Below, piece after piece: positions 20,822 to 30,324 of a stretch of 64,000 nt of DNA; position 1 is the first letter of the stretch; every line of letters begins with the position of its first letter. The stretch spans positions 1 to 64,000 of the forward strand of contig NZ_SIZW01000040.1 in the NCBI RefSeq assembly GCF_009866805.1. The letters run 5' to 3'. The notes under the pieces were generated by a model. That model did not search any database and was not told the DNA's origin. It worked only from the letters and a program-made list of their open reading frames with translations. The DNA is from Schauerella aestuarii (GTDB taxonomy: Bacteria; Pseudomonadota; Gammaproteobacteria; Burkholderiales; Burkholderiaceae_B). Both the position numbers and the translations under genes were made by a program.

Positions 20822-21646
20822 GTGTGGAACGACGCTCGCACCATCAACCGTATCGCCAACACGCTCGCCGTGCTGGCGGTGCTGGCCATGCTCGCCGCGG
20901 GCTTGGCCTGGGTCGCGCAGCGCCCGTATTTTTCGCTGACGGCGATCGAGCTGGAGCCGGTGCCGGACAGCAGCCTGAAGTATGTGTCGCCGGGTGCCGT
21001 GCGCGCGGCGATTGCCGGGCAGGTGAAGGGCAACTTCTTCACAATCAATCTGGACGAGACGCGCGCCCTGTTCGAATCGGTGCCCTGGGTGCGGCATGCC
21101 ACGGTGCGGCGCATCTGGCCCAACATCCTGCGCGTGCGCATCGAGGAACAGCAGCCGCTGGCGCTGTGGAACGAAAACGAAATGATCAATACCTGGGGCG
21201 AGTCGTTTACGGCGAACACCGGGGAGCTGGACGACGAATCGGACTTGCCGCATTTCGCCGGGCCCGATGGCACCGAGTCGTTGGTGGTGCAGCGTTACGC
21301 CGAGCTGGCGCGCTGGTTTGCGCCACTCGATCTGCAAGTGCGCGAGCTCGATCTGAGTGCGCGCTACGCATGGCGCGCAACGCTGAACAACGGCATGGTG
21401 CTGGACCTCGGACGCGATCCGGGCGCGGATGCGCCGGACCCGCACGGGCTGCCCGGCGCGTTGCCTTTTGGTGCGCGCATCGAACGATTCGTACAATTTT
21501 GGCCGCAAGTCACGAACAAGCTCGACGGACGGGTTGTAACGCAGGCAGACTTGCGTTATCCCAACGGATTTGCATTGACGCTCGCGCCATTGCCGCCGCC
21601 CGAACCCAAGACCAAACCCATTCATTCTCCGCAGAAGAAACGATAA
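20822..21646 (+). CDS. ftsQ: Cell division protein FtsQ
   Basis: A 274-residue bitopic protein: short cytoplasmic tail, membrane helix at about residues 12-31, then a periplasmic POTRA domain (FSLTAIELEPVPDSSLKYVSPGAV to VRHATVRRIWPNILRVRIEEQQPLALW) and a beta domain with GRVVTQADLRYPNGFAL. It scaffolds FtsB/FtsL at midcell. The GTG start at 20822 is preceded by AGGTCAGGA; no ATG in this frame fits better. Confidence 0.93.
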   Translation: MWNDARTINRIANTLAVLAVLAMLAAGLAWVAQRPYFSLTAIELEPVPDSSLKYVSPGAVRAAIAGQVKGNFFTINLDETRALFESVPWVRHATVRRIWPNILRVRIEEQQPLALWNENEMINTWGESFTANTGELDDESDLPHFAGPDGTESLVVQRYAELARWFAPLDLQVRELDLSARYAWRATLNNGMVLDLGRDPGADAPDPHGLPGALPFGARIERFVQFWPQVTNKLDGRVVTQADLRYPNGFALTLAPLPPPEPKTKPIHSPQKKR

Positions 21647-21650
21647 CGCC

Positions 21651-22877
21651 ATGACCCGTGACATCAAAGACCTGATCGTTGCCCTGGACATCGGAACCAG
21701 CAAGGTTGTGGCCGTCGTCGCCGAAATCCTGCCGGAAGGCCGATTCGAGGTGCTCGGCCTGGGCCAGCACGAATCGCGCGGCATGCGCAAAGGCGTGGTC
21801 GTCAATATCGAGACCACGGTCAACTCCATTCAGCGTGCGCTCGAAGAAGCCGAGCTGATGGCCGATTGCAAGATTCGCGACGTGTATACCGGTATCGCCG
21901 GCAGCCATATCCGCAGCTTTAATTCCAGCGGCATGGTGGCCGTTAAAGACAAGGAAGTGACCGCGACCGACGTTGCGCGTGTGATCGAAACCGCGAAGGC
22001 GGTGAACATCCCAACCGATCAACAAGTGCTGCACGTGTTGACGCAGGAATTCATCGTCGACGGCCAGGAAGACATTCGTGAACCGATCGGCATGAGCGGC
22101 TTGCGTCTTGAAGTGCGCGTGCATATCGTGACGGGTGCGGTCAGCGCCGCGCAGAACATCGTCAAGTGCGTGCGCCGTTGCGGATTGGAAGTGCAGGACC
22201 TGATTCTGCAGCCGCTGGCCTCGAGCCTGGCTTGCCTCACCGCCGATGAAAAAGAACTCGGCGTGGTGCTGGTCGATATCGGCGGCGGCACGACCGACGT
22301 TGCGATCTACACGGGCGGCGCCATTCGTCACACCGCCGTGTTGCCGATTGCCGGTGACCAGATCACCAACGACATCGCTGCGATGCTGCGCACGCCGACG
22401 CCCGATGCCGAAGAGATCAAGTTGCGTCACGGTGTGGCCAAGCAGGTGCTGGCAAGCCCTGAGGATGCCGTGGATGTGCCGGGCCTGGGCGATCGGGGGC
22501 CGCGTCTGGTGAAGCGCCAGGCACTGGGCGCCGTGATCGAGCCGCGTGTCGAGGAATTGTTTTCGCTGGTGCAGCAGGTCGTGCGCGAGTCGGGTTACGA
22601 AGACCTGCTGGCGTCCGGCGTGGTGCTCACCGGCGGTACGGCGCAGATGCCCGGCATCGTCGAGCTGGCCGAAGATGTGTTCTTGAAGCCGGTCCGCGTC
22701 GCGGTACCGGAGTATGAAGGCAGTTTGTCGGACGTGATGCGCAATCCGCGCTTCTCGACCGTGATGGGATTGTTGGCCGAGGCACGGATGCAACGTGTCC
22801 GCGGCCGCAAGGTCGCCGCGCAGACCGGTAATTTCAAGGGTCTGCTGGCGCGCATGAAAGAGTGGTTCATGAACTGA
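21651..22877 (+). CDS. ftsA: Cell division protein FtsA
   Basis: A 408-residue actin-fold ATPase that anchors FtsZ filaments to the membrane. The phosphate loops VALDIGTSKVVAVV and VLVDIGGGTTDVAIY and the ASGVVLTGGTAQMPGI motif are present. The C-terminal amphipathic membrane-binding helix is GLLARMKEWFMN. ATG lies 4 nt after the ftsQ stop. It is followed by an unusual 448-bp gap before ftsZ. Confidence 0.97.
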   Translation: MTRDIKDLIVALDIGTSKVVAVVAEILPEGRFEVLGLGQHESRGMRKGVVVNIETTVNSIQRALEEAELMADCKIRDVYTGIAGSHIRSFNSSGMVAVKDKEVTATDVARVIETAKAVNIPTDQQVLHVLTQEFIVDGQEDIREPIGMSGLRLEVRVHIVTGAVSAAQNIVKCVRRCGLEVQDLILQPLASSLACLTADEKELGVVLVDIGGGTTDVAIYTGGAIRHTAVLPIAGDQITNDIAAMLRTPTPDAEEIKLRHGVAKQVLASPEDAVDVPGLGDRGPRLVKRQALGAVIEPRVEELFSLVQQVVRESGYEDLLASGVVLTGGTAQMPGIVELAEDVFLKPVRVAVPEYEGSLSDVMRNPRFSTVMGLLAEARMQRVRGRKVAAQTGNFKGLLARMKEWFMN

Positions 22878-23325
22878 TCCTGCTCTTACCTGGCTCGGTG
22901 TTATCAGGTTGGGACGAGGCAGGTTTGGAGCAGGACAGGCAGAACAAGCAAGGCACGCAGTAAGGCAGGACAAGCAATAAGGCAGGACACGCAGTGAGGC
23001 AGGACACGCAGTAAGGCAGGACAAGCGACACATCAGGGCAGCAGGACCCGCAGTACAGAACACGCAGGACAAGCAGTACCGGCAGTCGCAGTAGGACGGG
23101 CGGGTCGCAGCAGAAGGCGATTCGCTGTTCGCAGCATCAGCAGTCGGCAGTAGGCAGTGGCAGGTGCAGTACGAAAGAACGCAGTACGGGGCGCAAGCCC
23201 GAAGCAGGATGCAGGAGAGACGTTTCAAACCCGTTGCGGGCCATCAAGAGCCGGCATCAGCTTTGAGACGATTCCAGGGATGTGGGATTTACGAAATTTT
23301 ATGAATCGGACTTGAGGGAGTCATC
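22878..23325. other. ftsA-ftsZ intergenic region, repeat-rich
   Basis: This 448-bp gap has no credible gene. From about 22910 to 23215 it is built of short GCAGGACA, GCAGTA and related purine-rich units, including a regular tandem array at 22964-23031. Long minus-strand frames through it are cysteine-rich products of the repeats. The last 100 bp is more ordinary sequence and should hold the ftsZ leader, with GGGAG just before the start codon. I found no confident promoter. Confidence 0.6.
22964..23031. repeat. 17-bp tandem repeat upstream of ftsZ
   Basis: Four contiguous 17-bp units start with GGCAGGACA: at 22964 (GGCAGGACAAGCAATAA), 22981 (GGCAGGACACGCAGTGA), 22998 (GGCAGGACACGCAGTAA) and 23015 (GGCAGGACAAGCGACAC). 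Degenerate copies flank the array on both sides, to roughly 22930 and 23080. The unit is not a multiple of three and there are no spacers, so it is neither coding nor CRISPR. Confidence 0.88.
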
Positions 23326-24516
23326 ATGATGAACTTTGAAATGTTGGACAACACAACCAAGGGCACCGTTATCAAGGTGGTCGGGGTAGGCGGCGCGGGC
23401 GGCAATGCCGTCGCGCACATGATTCGTTCGGGCGTGCAGGGCGTGGATTTCATTTGCGCCAACACCGACGCGCAAGCATTGGCGGCGACCAACGCCCCGG
23501 TGCAGATCCGTCTGGGCCGCACCGGCCTGGGCGCGGGCGCCAAGCCTGAGCAAGGTCGTGCCTCGGCCGAAACCGCGCGTGAAGAAATCCGTGCTGCGCT
23601 CAACGGCGCACACATGGTCTTCATCACGGCCGGCATGGGCGGCGGTACGGGTACGGGCGCAGGTCCGGTCGTGGCCGAAGTGGCCAAGGAACTGGGCATC
23701 CTGACCGTGGGCGTGGTCACCAAGCCGTTCACCTTCGAAGGCAACAAGCGCCTGAAGATGGCTGAAGACGGCATTGGCGAACTGGCCAAGCACGTGCATT
23801 CGCTCATCGTCGTGCTGAACGAAAACCTGTACGACCTGATGGACGAAGACGCGACGCAAGAAGATTGCTTCCGTTCGGCCGACGATATCCTGCACAACGC
23901 GTGCGCCGGTATCGCCGAAATCATCAATGTGGAAGGTAACGTCAACGTCGACTTCGAAGACGTGAAGACGATCATGGGTGAGCAAGGTCAAGCCATGATG
24001 GGTACGGCCAGCGCCAGCGGCGCCGATCGCGCCCGAGTGGCCGCCGAGCACGCCATCGCCTGCCCGCTGCTGGAAGGTATCGATCTCCACGGCGCTCGCG
24101 GCGTGCTGGTCAACATCACCGCCAGCCGCTCGCTCAAGATGCGCGAAACGCGTGAAATCATGGAAACCATCCGCGGCTACGCTTCGGACGACGCGACCGT
24201 CATCTTCGGTACCGCGTACGACGAGACGATGGGTGAAAGCCTGCGCGTCACGGTGGTGGCCACGGGTCTGGGCCGCGCTGCCGCGCAGCAGCAGCAACGT
24301 CCGCAACTGGTGCAAAACACTGTCGAAATGCTCCGTACCGGCACCGACGATGCACCGATGCAGATGAACAACGGCGGCAGCGACTACCGCAATCTGGACA
24401 TGCCGTCGGTGATGCGCAACCCGCGCACACAGGCGTCGGCCCAGGTGCGCGCGCTGGAAAGCTCGGGCATGGACCACTTCGACATTCCGGCATTCCTGCG
24501 CAAGCAGGCGGATTGA
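23326..24516 (+). CDS. ftsZ: Cell division protein FtsZ
   Basis: A 396-residue tubulin-like GTPase that forms the division ring. The GTP-binding signature GGGTGTGAGPVVAEVA, N-terminal VVGVGGAGGNAVAHM, and T7-loop NVDFEDVKTIM are intact. The C-terminal conserved peptide DHFDIPAFLRKQAD binds FtsA. Two adjacent ATGs (23326, 23329) follow AGGGAG at 23315-23320; either could be used. Confidence 0.97.
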   Translation: MMNFEMLDNTTKGTVIKVVGVGGAGGNAVAHMIRSGVQGVDFICANTDAQALAATNAPVQIRLGRTGLGAGAKPEQGRASAETAREEIRAALNGAHMVFITAGMGGGTGTGAGPVVAEVAKELGILTVGVVTKPFTFEGNKRLKMAEDGIGELAKHVHSLIVVLNENLYDLMDEDATQEDCFRSADDILHNACAGIAEIINVEGNVNVDFEDVKTIMGEQGQAMMGTASASGADRARVAAEHAIACPLLEGIDLHGARGVLVNITASRSLKMRETREIMETIRGYASDDATVIFGTAYDETMGESLRVTVVATGLGRAAAQQQQRPQLVQNTVEMLRTGTDDAPMQMNNGGSDYRNLDMPSVMRNPRTQASAQVRALESSGMDHFDIPAFLRKQAD

Positions 24517-24544
24517 TCGACGCAGGACCTGCATGACACCCTCA

Positions 24545-24570
24545 CGCCCGGAGCCTCGCGGTTCCGGGCG
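24545..24570 (+). terminator. Hairpin after ftsZ, possible weak terminator
   Basis: CGCCCGGA pairs with TCCGGGCG across a 10-nt loop, 28 nt after the ftsZ stop. There is no T tract behind it, so it may stabilise the 3' end rather than terminate alone. Confidence 0.45.
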
Positions 24571-24631
24571 GTTGGGGCGATCGTCAGCAAGATGACATCA
24601 CGGTGAAACGTTTCAATTGGTTGCGCCTCGC

Positions 24632-24660
24632 TTGGCTTGTGCAGTGCGGCGGACTACAAT
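24632..24660 (+). promoter_or_regulatory. Promoter of lpxC
   Basis: TTGGCT (24632-24637) and TACAAT (24655-24660) are spaced by exactly 17 bp, about 70 nt upstream of the lpxC start. This gives lpxC its own sigma-70 type promoter behind ftsZ. Confidence 0.72.
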
Positions 24661-24733
24661 GGCCAACCAGCGATGATAAACACTCTCATCTGGAGAGTGG
24701 ACTTATCCAACGCGATATCGATTTACACCACCT

Positions 24734-25660
24734 ATGTTCCGTCAACGCAGCATCAAGAACCTCGTTCGAACGACCGGCGTAGGCGTCCATTCAGGGCGCC
24801 GGGTAGAGCTTACCCTGCGACCGGCCGAAGCGAACACCGGCATTGTCTTTCACCGTACCGATCTTCCGGAAGTGGTGGACCTGCCCGCGCGCGCCGATGG
24901 CGTGGGCGATACGCGGTTGGCCTCGGTGCTGCAAAAGGGCGACGTCCGCGTCTCGACCGTCGAGCATGTGATGTCCGCATTGGCGGGATTGGGTATCGAC
25001 AATATTCACGTCGACCTGACGGGCGAAGAAGTGCCCATCATGGACGGCAGCGCCGCAACCTTTGTGTACCTGCTGCGCTCGGCCGGCATCGTGGAACAGA
25101 ACGCGCCCAAGCGCTTCATCCGGGTGACCAAGCCGATCGAGTATCGCGAAGGCGAAGGCAAGCAGGAAAAATGGGCCCGTCTCGAACCCCATGACGGGTT
25201 CTCGCTGGCGTTTTCCATCGATTTTCGCCACCCGGCCATCGATTCGACGGCCAATTTCGCTGAAGTGGATTTCGCCACGCATTCCTATACCAAGGAAATC
25301 GCGCGCGCCCGCACCTTCGGTTTCGTCAACGAAGTGGAAGCATTGCGCTCGATGGGCCTGGCCCGCGGCGGCAGCCTCGATAACGCCATCGTGATGGATG
25401 AATATCGCGTGCTCAACAGCGATGGCCTGCGTTACGACGACGAATTCGTCAAACACAAGATTCTGGACGCGATTGGCGATCTGTATTTGCTCGGCAAGCC
25501 GCTCGTGGCGCGCTATGTGGCGTGCAAATCGGGTCATTACATGAATAACCAACTGGCGCGTGCTTTGTTGGCGCAGGAAGACTCGTGGGAGCTCGTGAGT
25601 TACGAGTCGGAGGCGGCCGCGCCCAAGGCGTTTCATCATGAGTGGCAATTTGCCGCTTGA
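24734..25660 (+). CDS. lpxC: UDP-3-O-acyl-GlcNAc deacetylase LpxC
   Basis: A 308-residue zinc deacetylase for the first committed step of lipid A synthesis. The zinc ligands are H78 (in [10 protein letters not shown]), H241 and D245 (in [10 protein letters not shown]). The [12 protein letters not shown] and GRARTFGF-like ([12 protein letters not shown]) segments are typical. It sits at the end of the division cluster as in most Gram-negatives. A terminator-like hairpin follows at 25737. Confidence 0.97.
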   Translation: MFRQRSIKNLVRTTGVGVHSGRRVELTLRPAEANTGIVFHRTDLPEVVDLPARADGVGDTRLASVLQKGDVRVSTVEHVMSALAGLGIDNIHVDLTGEEVPIMDGSAATFVYLLRSAGIVEQNAPKRFIRVTKPIEYREGEGKQEKWARLEPHDGFSLAFSIDFRHPAIDSTANFAEVDFATHSYTKEIARARTFGFVNEVEALRSMGLARGGSLDNAIVMDEYRVLNSDGLRYDDEFVKHKILDAIGDLYLLGKPLVARYVACKSGHYMNNQLARALLAQEDSWELVSYESEAAAPKAFHHEWQFAA

Positions 25661-25736
25661 GGGTGCCGCGTAATAGCTGGCAGCGTCCCCGCTGGCGATA
25701 GTGCGGTAGGCAATAGACGCGATTTTGGGGTAAAAG

Positions 25737-25772
25737 AAGGACCGGTCGGCGTGGAGCCGTAGCCGGTCTTTT
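25737..25772 (+). terminator. Terminator of lpxC
   Basis: AAGGACCGGTCGGC and GCCGTAGCCGGTCTTTT form an imperfect hairpin (one G-U pair and a small bulge) with a T-rich 3' end, about 75 nt after lpxC and before a convergent gene. Confidence 0.65.
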
Positions 25773-25919
25773 CATTTGGTGCCTGATGGATGCCGTGCTC
25801 GGCTGGATCCGGCAGGTGGTGGGCCCAGCGCTTGGTGGATCCCGAGATCAAGCGTTTTGAACGAACCCGCAGCTGAGTAGGAAACATCCAGCAGTTGAGT
25901 AGATCCGGTGCTTGAGTCA

Positions 25920-25951
25920 TTCGGCGCCGGTGTCGAGCAAGCGGCGCCGAA
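25920..25951. repeat. Inverted repeat downstream of the DUF721 gene
   Basis: TTCGGCGCC and GGCGCCGAA are perfect 9-bp arms around a 14-nt loop. It lies 15 nt past the end of the minus-strand DUF721 gene and may help end its transcript, although no T tract follows on that strand. Confidence 0.45.
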
Positions 25952-25966
25952 GAAGCTTTTCGTGCG

Positions 25967-26458
25967 CTATTTTTCGCGGTGATGAGCCAACAGCCGTGCG
26001 ATGGCGTCGGCCAGTGGCCCCGGGCGAACATTGGATTGCAGCGTTTGGAACGCATCCAATGCGGTGTTGTCCAACGGAACCGCTTCCTTGGGGGCGGGGC
26101 GCCGGTAGGCCTGAAGTAGTTGCAGGCTGGCGAGCACGCGGACTTCGACCTCGTTGACTGCCCAGCCTTTTTCGGCCAGCGCGGCTGCGATGCTCGGGCC
26201 GAGTTGCCGCAGTTTGGCAGCATGCGCGGCGCTCGGCACGGCTACGGTCAGCCGTTGGTTGTCGAGCTTTGAAACTTTGCAGACGTCGGCGAGCGGTCGC
26301 GGCAACGCGGCGGCGACGGCGGTTTGAATAGCCAGATGGCGGCGTGCCGTTTCGAGCACGCCTGAGCTCTTTGTGTCATTGCCCAGCCATGCAAATGCGG
26401 TATGGTCACGCCGTTTGGGGGCGTAGCGGGGGCGATTGATGAAGACGCGTTGGCTCAT
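25967..26458 (-). CDS. DUF721 / DciA-like protein
   Basis: A 163-residue protein whose residues about 30-115 (VLETARRHLAIQTAVAAALPRPLADVCKVSKL to LAEKGWAVNEVEVRV) fit the DUF721 domain. DUF721 proteins include DciA, the helicase operator that helps load replicative helicase DnaB in bacteria lacking DnaC. Whether this copy has that role is inference. The C-terminal 40 residues (ALDAFQTLQSNVRPGPLADAIARLLAHH) may form helices. It is divergent from the M23 peptidase gene with only 24 nt between start codons. Confidence 0.78.
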   Translation of the reverse strand: MSQRVFINRPRYAPKRRDHTAFAWLGNDTKSSGVLETARRHLAIQTAVAAALPRPLADVCKVSKLDNQRLTVAVPSAAHAAKLRQLGPSIAAALAEKGWAVNEVEVRVLASLQLLQAYRRPAPKEAVPLDNTALDAFQTLQSNVRPGPLADAIARLLAHHREK

Positions 26459-26482
26459 GCGTAACGATTATAGGAATGCAGT

Positions 26483-27448
26483 GTGAAACTAACAATTGCG
26501 TGGGGCCGCGAGGGTGACGGTGGCCAGCGCGCCATCGGCGCCGGCGTCCTGGCAACGGTAGCGTGTGTGGCGATAACCTTGGCAGGCGTCGTGGGCGCCT
26601 GGACCCAAGCCTACCTGACATCCGAGCCCCCTGCCACGATTACCGTCTCCTCGACGGATACGCCCGAGTCTGCCCGCGCGGCAGCTGCGGCGCGCCAAAG
26701 TGTGACGTTGCTGTCCGAGCGTCTGGGCGCTTTGCAGGCGCGCATGACCGGTGTCGAGACGCTGGGCCGTCGCGTGGCCGAAGCGGCCGGCGTGGAGTAC
26801 ACCGATCCTGCCGTGCAAGGTGGATTGGCGGGCGCACCGGCCATCGTGTCCGAAGGCGCGACGCCCGGAGAGGGCACGTTGTCGGCCGAGGCGCTGGGGC
26901 GCGAACTGGATGAAATGCTGATCGGTCTCTCGGGTGAGACGGACCGCATGACGGTCTACGACCTGGCGCTCACGCACCGGTCGGCCGAAGTGGCGCGCTT
27001 GCCCACGACCATGCCGGTCACCGATTTCCCGTATCTGACGTCTTCATACGGCTGGCGCCAGCACCCGCTCACCGGCCGCTACACGGTGCATGAGGGGCTG
27101 GATTTCTCCGCGCCGCCCGGCACGCCGATCCTGGCCGCGGCCGGTGGCGTGGTGGTCGAATCGTCGTTTCATCCAAGCTACGGCAATATGGTCGAGATCG
27201 ATCACGGTGATGGCCTGATGACGCGTTATGCCCACGCACAGGCGCTGCTGGTCAAGCGCGGCGACTTGATCGAACGTGGCCAGCTCGTGGCGCGGGTGGG
27301 GTCGACCGGGCGGTCGACCGGACCGCACCTGCACTTCGAAGTGCGGCTCGCCGGCCAGGCCCTGGACCCCAAGTTGTTCCTCGGCGCGCCGCGCAGCGCC
27401 CCGCCCCAGCTCGCTGAAGCGTCGGCCAGTGCACGCTCGCCGCGCTAA
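26483..27448 (+). CDS. M23 (LytM-type) metallopeptidase, membrane-anchored
   Basis: A 321-residue protein with an N-terminal membrane helix (about residues 17-40), a periplasmic helical region and a C-terminal peptidase M23 domain. The zinc motif is in HPLTGRYTVHEGLDFSAPPGTPI, with the closing HLHFEVRL. Both metal and catalytic histidines appear intact, so it may be an active peptidoglycan endopeptidase. Start is GTG 26483, preceded by AGGAA. It lies between the DUF721 gene and secA, a common arrangement in betaproteobacteria. Confidence 0.88.
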   Translation: MKLTIAWGREGDGGQRAIGAGVLATVACVAITLAGVVGAWTQAYLTSEPPATITVSSTDTPESARAAAAARQSVTLLSERLGALQARMTGVETLGRRVAEAAGVEYTDPAVQGGLAGAPAIVSEGATPGEGTLSAEALGRELDEMLIGLSGETDRMTVYDLALTHRSAEVARLPTTMPVTDFPYLTSSYGWRQHPLTGRYTVHEGLDFSAPPGTPILAAAGGVVVESSFHPSYGNMVEIDHGDGLMTRYAHAQALLVKRGDLIERGQLVARVGSTGRSTGPHLHFEVRLAGQALDPKLFLGAPRSAPPQLAEASASARSPR

Positions 27449-27566
27449 GCGGCGCGTTGCGTTAAACTGATTCGTTTCCCGGCGGGTTCGACCGCTCAAC
27501 TCTTTCGCCTCAGTGTCACGCGCGACGGCCCGACAGGGCAGGTGGCGTGTGCGGCCCACAAGACGC

Positions 27567-30311
27567 ATGGTCTCTTTTCTCAAGAAGCTTATCGGTAGCC
27601 GTAATGACCGGTTGCTGAAGCAGTATCGCAAGCAGGTCGGCAAGATCAATGGTTTGGAGCCGCAGATTTCGGCGCTCTCCGACGCCGAGCTGGCCGCAAA
27701 GACTCAAGAGTTTCGCGATCGGTACGCGCAGGGCACGTCGCTGGACGACTTGTTGCCTGAGGCGTTCGCCGTGGTTCGCGAGGGCGGCAAGCGCGTGTTC
27801 GGCATGCGTCACTTCGACTCGCAGATGCTGGGCGGTATCGCGCTGCACAGCGGCAAGATTGCCGAAATGCGCACGGGCGAAGGTAAAACGCTCATGGCCA
27901 CGCTGCCCGTCTACCTGAACGCGATTGCGGGCAAGGGCGTGCATGTGGTCACGGTCAACGATTATCTGGCGCGTCGCGATGCGCAGTGGATGGGCCGCTT
28001 GTACGGCTTCCTGGGCATGACGGTCGGCGTGGTCGTGCCGCAGCAGCCCAACGAAGAGAAGATGGCATCCTACGCCGCCGACATCACGTACGGTACGAAC
28101 AACGAATTCGGTTTCGACTACCTGCGCGACAACATGGAATACCGTCTGGAAGACCGCCGTCAGCGCGGCCTCTTCTACGCCATCGTCGACGAAGTGGACT
28201 CGATCCTGATCGATGAGGCGCGCACCCCGCTGATCATTTCGGGTCAGGCCGAAGATCACACCGAGCTCTACATCAAGATGAATGCGGTGCCGCCCATGCT
28301 GACGCGCATGGCGAGCGAGCCCAAGCCGCAAGAGCCCGAACCCGAAGGCGACTTCTGGGTCGACGAAAAAAGCCAGCAGGTGTACCTGTCGGAAGCCGGT
28401 CACGAGCACGCCGAGGAAATTCTCGCGCGCCTCGAGATCCTCCCGGCCGGTGAATCGCTGTACGAGCCGCGCCACATCGCGCTCATGCATCATCTGATGG
28501 TGGCGTTGCGCGCCAATAATCTGTTCTTCCGCGACCAGCAGTATGTCGTGCAGGACGGCGAAATCGTCATCGTCGATGAGTTCACGGGCCGCTTGATGGT
28601 GGGTCGTCGTTGGTCTGATGGTCTGCACCAGGCGGTCGAAGCCAAGGAAGGCGTCCGGATCCAGAACGAGAACCAGACCCTGGCGTCGATCACGTTCCAG
28701 AACTACTTCCGCATGTACGCCAAGCTGGGCGGCATGACGGGTACGGCCGACACCGAGGCGTATGAATTCCAGGAAATCTACAGCCTGGAAACGGTCATCA
28801 TCCCGACCAACCGGCCGATGGTGCGCAAGGATCAGAACGATCAGGTCTTCAAGACCACGCCCGAAAAGTACAACGCCATTCTGCTGGACATCCGCGATTG
28901 CCACGAACGCGGTCAGCCCGTGCTCGTCGGTACCACCAGCATCGAGAACTCCGAACTGCTGGCCGGCTTGCTGAAGGAAGCCAAGCTGCCGCACGAAGTG
29001 CTCAACGCCAAGCAGCATGCGCGCGAAGCCGAGATCGTGGCCGACGCGGGCAAGCCTGGTCACATCACGATCGCCACCAACATGGCCGGTCGCGGTACCG
29101 ATATCGTGCTGGGCGGCAGTGTCGAGAAGCAGGTGGATGCGATCCACGCCGACGCCGCACTTTCGGAAGCCGAGAAAACCCAGCGCATCGACGCCATCCG
29201 CGCCGCATGGAAGCCGGTGAACGAAGAAGTGAAGGCCGCAGGCGGCCTGCGCATCATCGGCACCGAACGTCACGAATCGCGCCGGATCGATAACCAGTTG
29301 CGCGGCCGTGCCGGCCGTCAGGGCGACCCCGGTTCGTCCCGCTTCTATCTGTCGCTCGAAGATTCGCTGATGCGCATTTTCGCGGGCGATCGGGTGCGGG
29401 CCATCATGGAGCGCCTGAAGCTGCCCGAAGGCGAGCCGATCGAAGCGGGCGTGGTGTCGCGCTCGATCGAAACGGCGCAACGCAAGGTGGAAGGCCGCAA
29501 CTTCGATATCCGCAAGCAATTGCTCGAATACGACGACGTGTCCAACGATCAGCGCAAGGTGCTGTACGCGCAACGTAACGACGTGCTCGAAGCCTCGTCG
29601 GTGGGTGAAACCATCGGCAATCTGCGCGATGCGGCCATCGCAGATCTGGTGCATGCCCATCTGCCCGCCGGTTCGGTGGAAGAGCAGTGGGACGTGCCCG
29701 GCCTGCAAACGGTGCTGGCTGCGGATTGGCAATTGGATCTGCCGCTCGTTGAGATGGTCGAGAAAGATGGCAACCTGACCGAAGAAGACGTGCTGAAGAT
29801 CGTTCAGCAAGCGGCTGCCGATGTCTACAGCGCCAAGATCGCGTTGGTGGGCGAAGAGTCGTGGTCGCAGTTCGAACGTTCGGTGATGTTGCAGTCGATC
29901 GACACGGCCTGGCGCGAGCATTTGTCGTCGCTGGATTTCCTGCGCCAGGGTATTCATCTGCGCGGTTACGCGCAAAAGAACCCCAAGCAGGAATACAAGC
30001 GTGAAGCGTTCGAGCTGTTCTCGGGCATGCTTGACCGCATTCGCGACGACGTCGTCAAATTGCTGATGACGGTGCGGGTGCAATCGGCCGAGCAGGTCGA
30101 AGAAGCGACCGAAGCCGAGCAGGCGCAAAATCAAGTACAAAACGTGCAGTATCACCACTCCGACTACGAAGAAGCGCTGGCCTCGGCCGCGACGAATTCG
30201 CCGCCGGCGGACGATACCGTGCGCAATGCGTTGCCCAAGGTGGGCCGCAACGATCCCTGCCCGTGCGGCAGCGGCAAGAAGTACAAGCAGTGCCACGGTA
30301 AGTTGAGCTAA
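27567..30311 (+). CDS. secA: Preprotein translocase ATPase SecA
   Basis: A 914-residue motor that drives unfolded proteins through SecYEG. Walker [10 protein letters not shown] at about residues 101-109, [19 protein letters not shown] (Walker B region), [14 protein letters not shown] and [17 protein letters not shown] are present. It ends in a SEC-C zinc motif [14 protein letters not shown], which binds SecB. ATG 27567 gives the standard N-terminus [15 protein letters not shown]. The 18-codon upstream extension is unsupported. Confidence 0.97.
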   Translation: MVSFLKKLIGSRNDRLLKQYRKQVGKINGLEPQISALSDAELAAKTQEFRDRYAQGTSLDDLLPEAFAVVREGGKRVFGMRHFDSQMLGGIALHSGKIAEMRTGEGKTLMATLPVYLNAIAGKGVHVVTVNDYLARRDAQWMGRLYGFLGMTVGVVVPQQPNEEKMASYAADITYGTNNEFGFDYLRDNMEYRLEDRRQRGLFYAIVDEVDSILIDEARTPLIISGQAEDHTELYIKMNAVPPMLTRMASEPKPQEPEPEGDFWVDEKSQQVYLSEAGHEHAEEILARLEILPAGESLYEPRHIALMHHLMVALRANNLFFRDQQYVVQDGEIVIVDEFTGRLMVGRRWSDGLHQAVEAKEGVRIQNENQTLASITFQNYFRMYAKLGGMTGTADTEAYEFQEIYSLETVIIPTNRPMVRKDQNDQVFKTTPEKYNAILLDIRDCHERGQPVLVGTTSIENSELLAGLLKEAKLPHEVLNAKQHAREAEIVADAGKPGHITIATNMAGRGTDIVLGGSVEKQVDAIHADAALSEAEKTQRIDAIRAAWKPVNEEVKAAGGLRIIGTERHESRRIDNQLRGRAGRQGDPGSSRFYLSLEDSLMRIFAGDRVRAIMERLKLPEGEPIEAGVVSRSIETAQRKVEGRNFDIRKQLLEYDDVSNDQRKVLYAQRNDVLEASSVGETIGNLRDAAIADLVHAHLPAGSVEEQWDVPGLQTVLAADWQLDLPLVEMVEKDGNLTEEDVLKIVQQAAADVYSAKIALVGEESWSQFERSVMLQSIDTAWREHLSSLDFLRQGIHLRGYAQKNPKQEYKREAFELFSGMLDRIRDDVVKLLMTVRVQSAEQVEEATEAEQAQNQVQNVQYHHSDYEEALASAATNSPPADDTVRNALPKVGRNDPCPCGSGKKYKQCHGKLS

Positions 30312-30324
30312 AGGAGAAATCGGT

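Noticed and set aside
22910-23215. Possible CRISPR array upstream of ftsZ
   Set aside because: Units are 17 bp and directly contiguous with no unique spacers, and no cas gene is near. It is a simple tandem repeat.
21510-23228. Cysteine-rich minus-strand frame over ftsA and the repeats
   Set aside because: The composition (many C, L, A, P) is generated by the repeat units, and the frame runs antisense through ftsA with no ribosome binding site.
24545-24570. Strong terminator separating ftsZ from lpxC
   Set aside because: The hairpin has no T tract, so I list it only as a weak candidate. lpxC appears to have its own promoter in any case.
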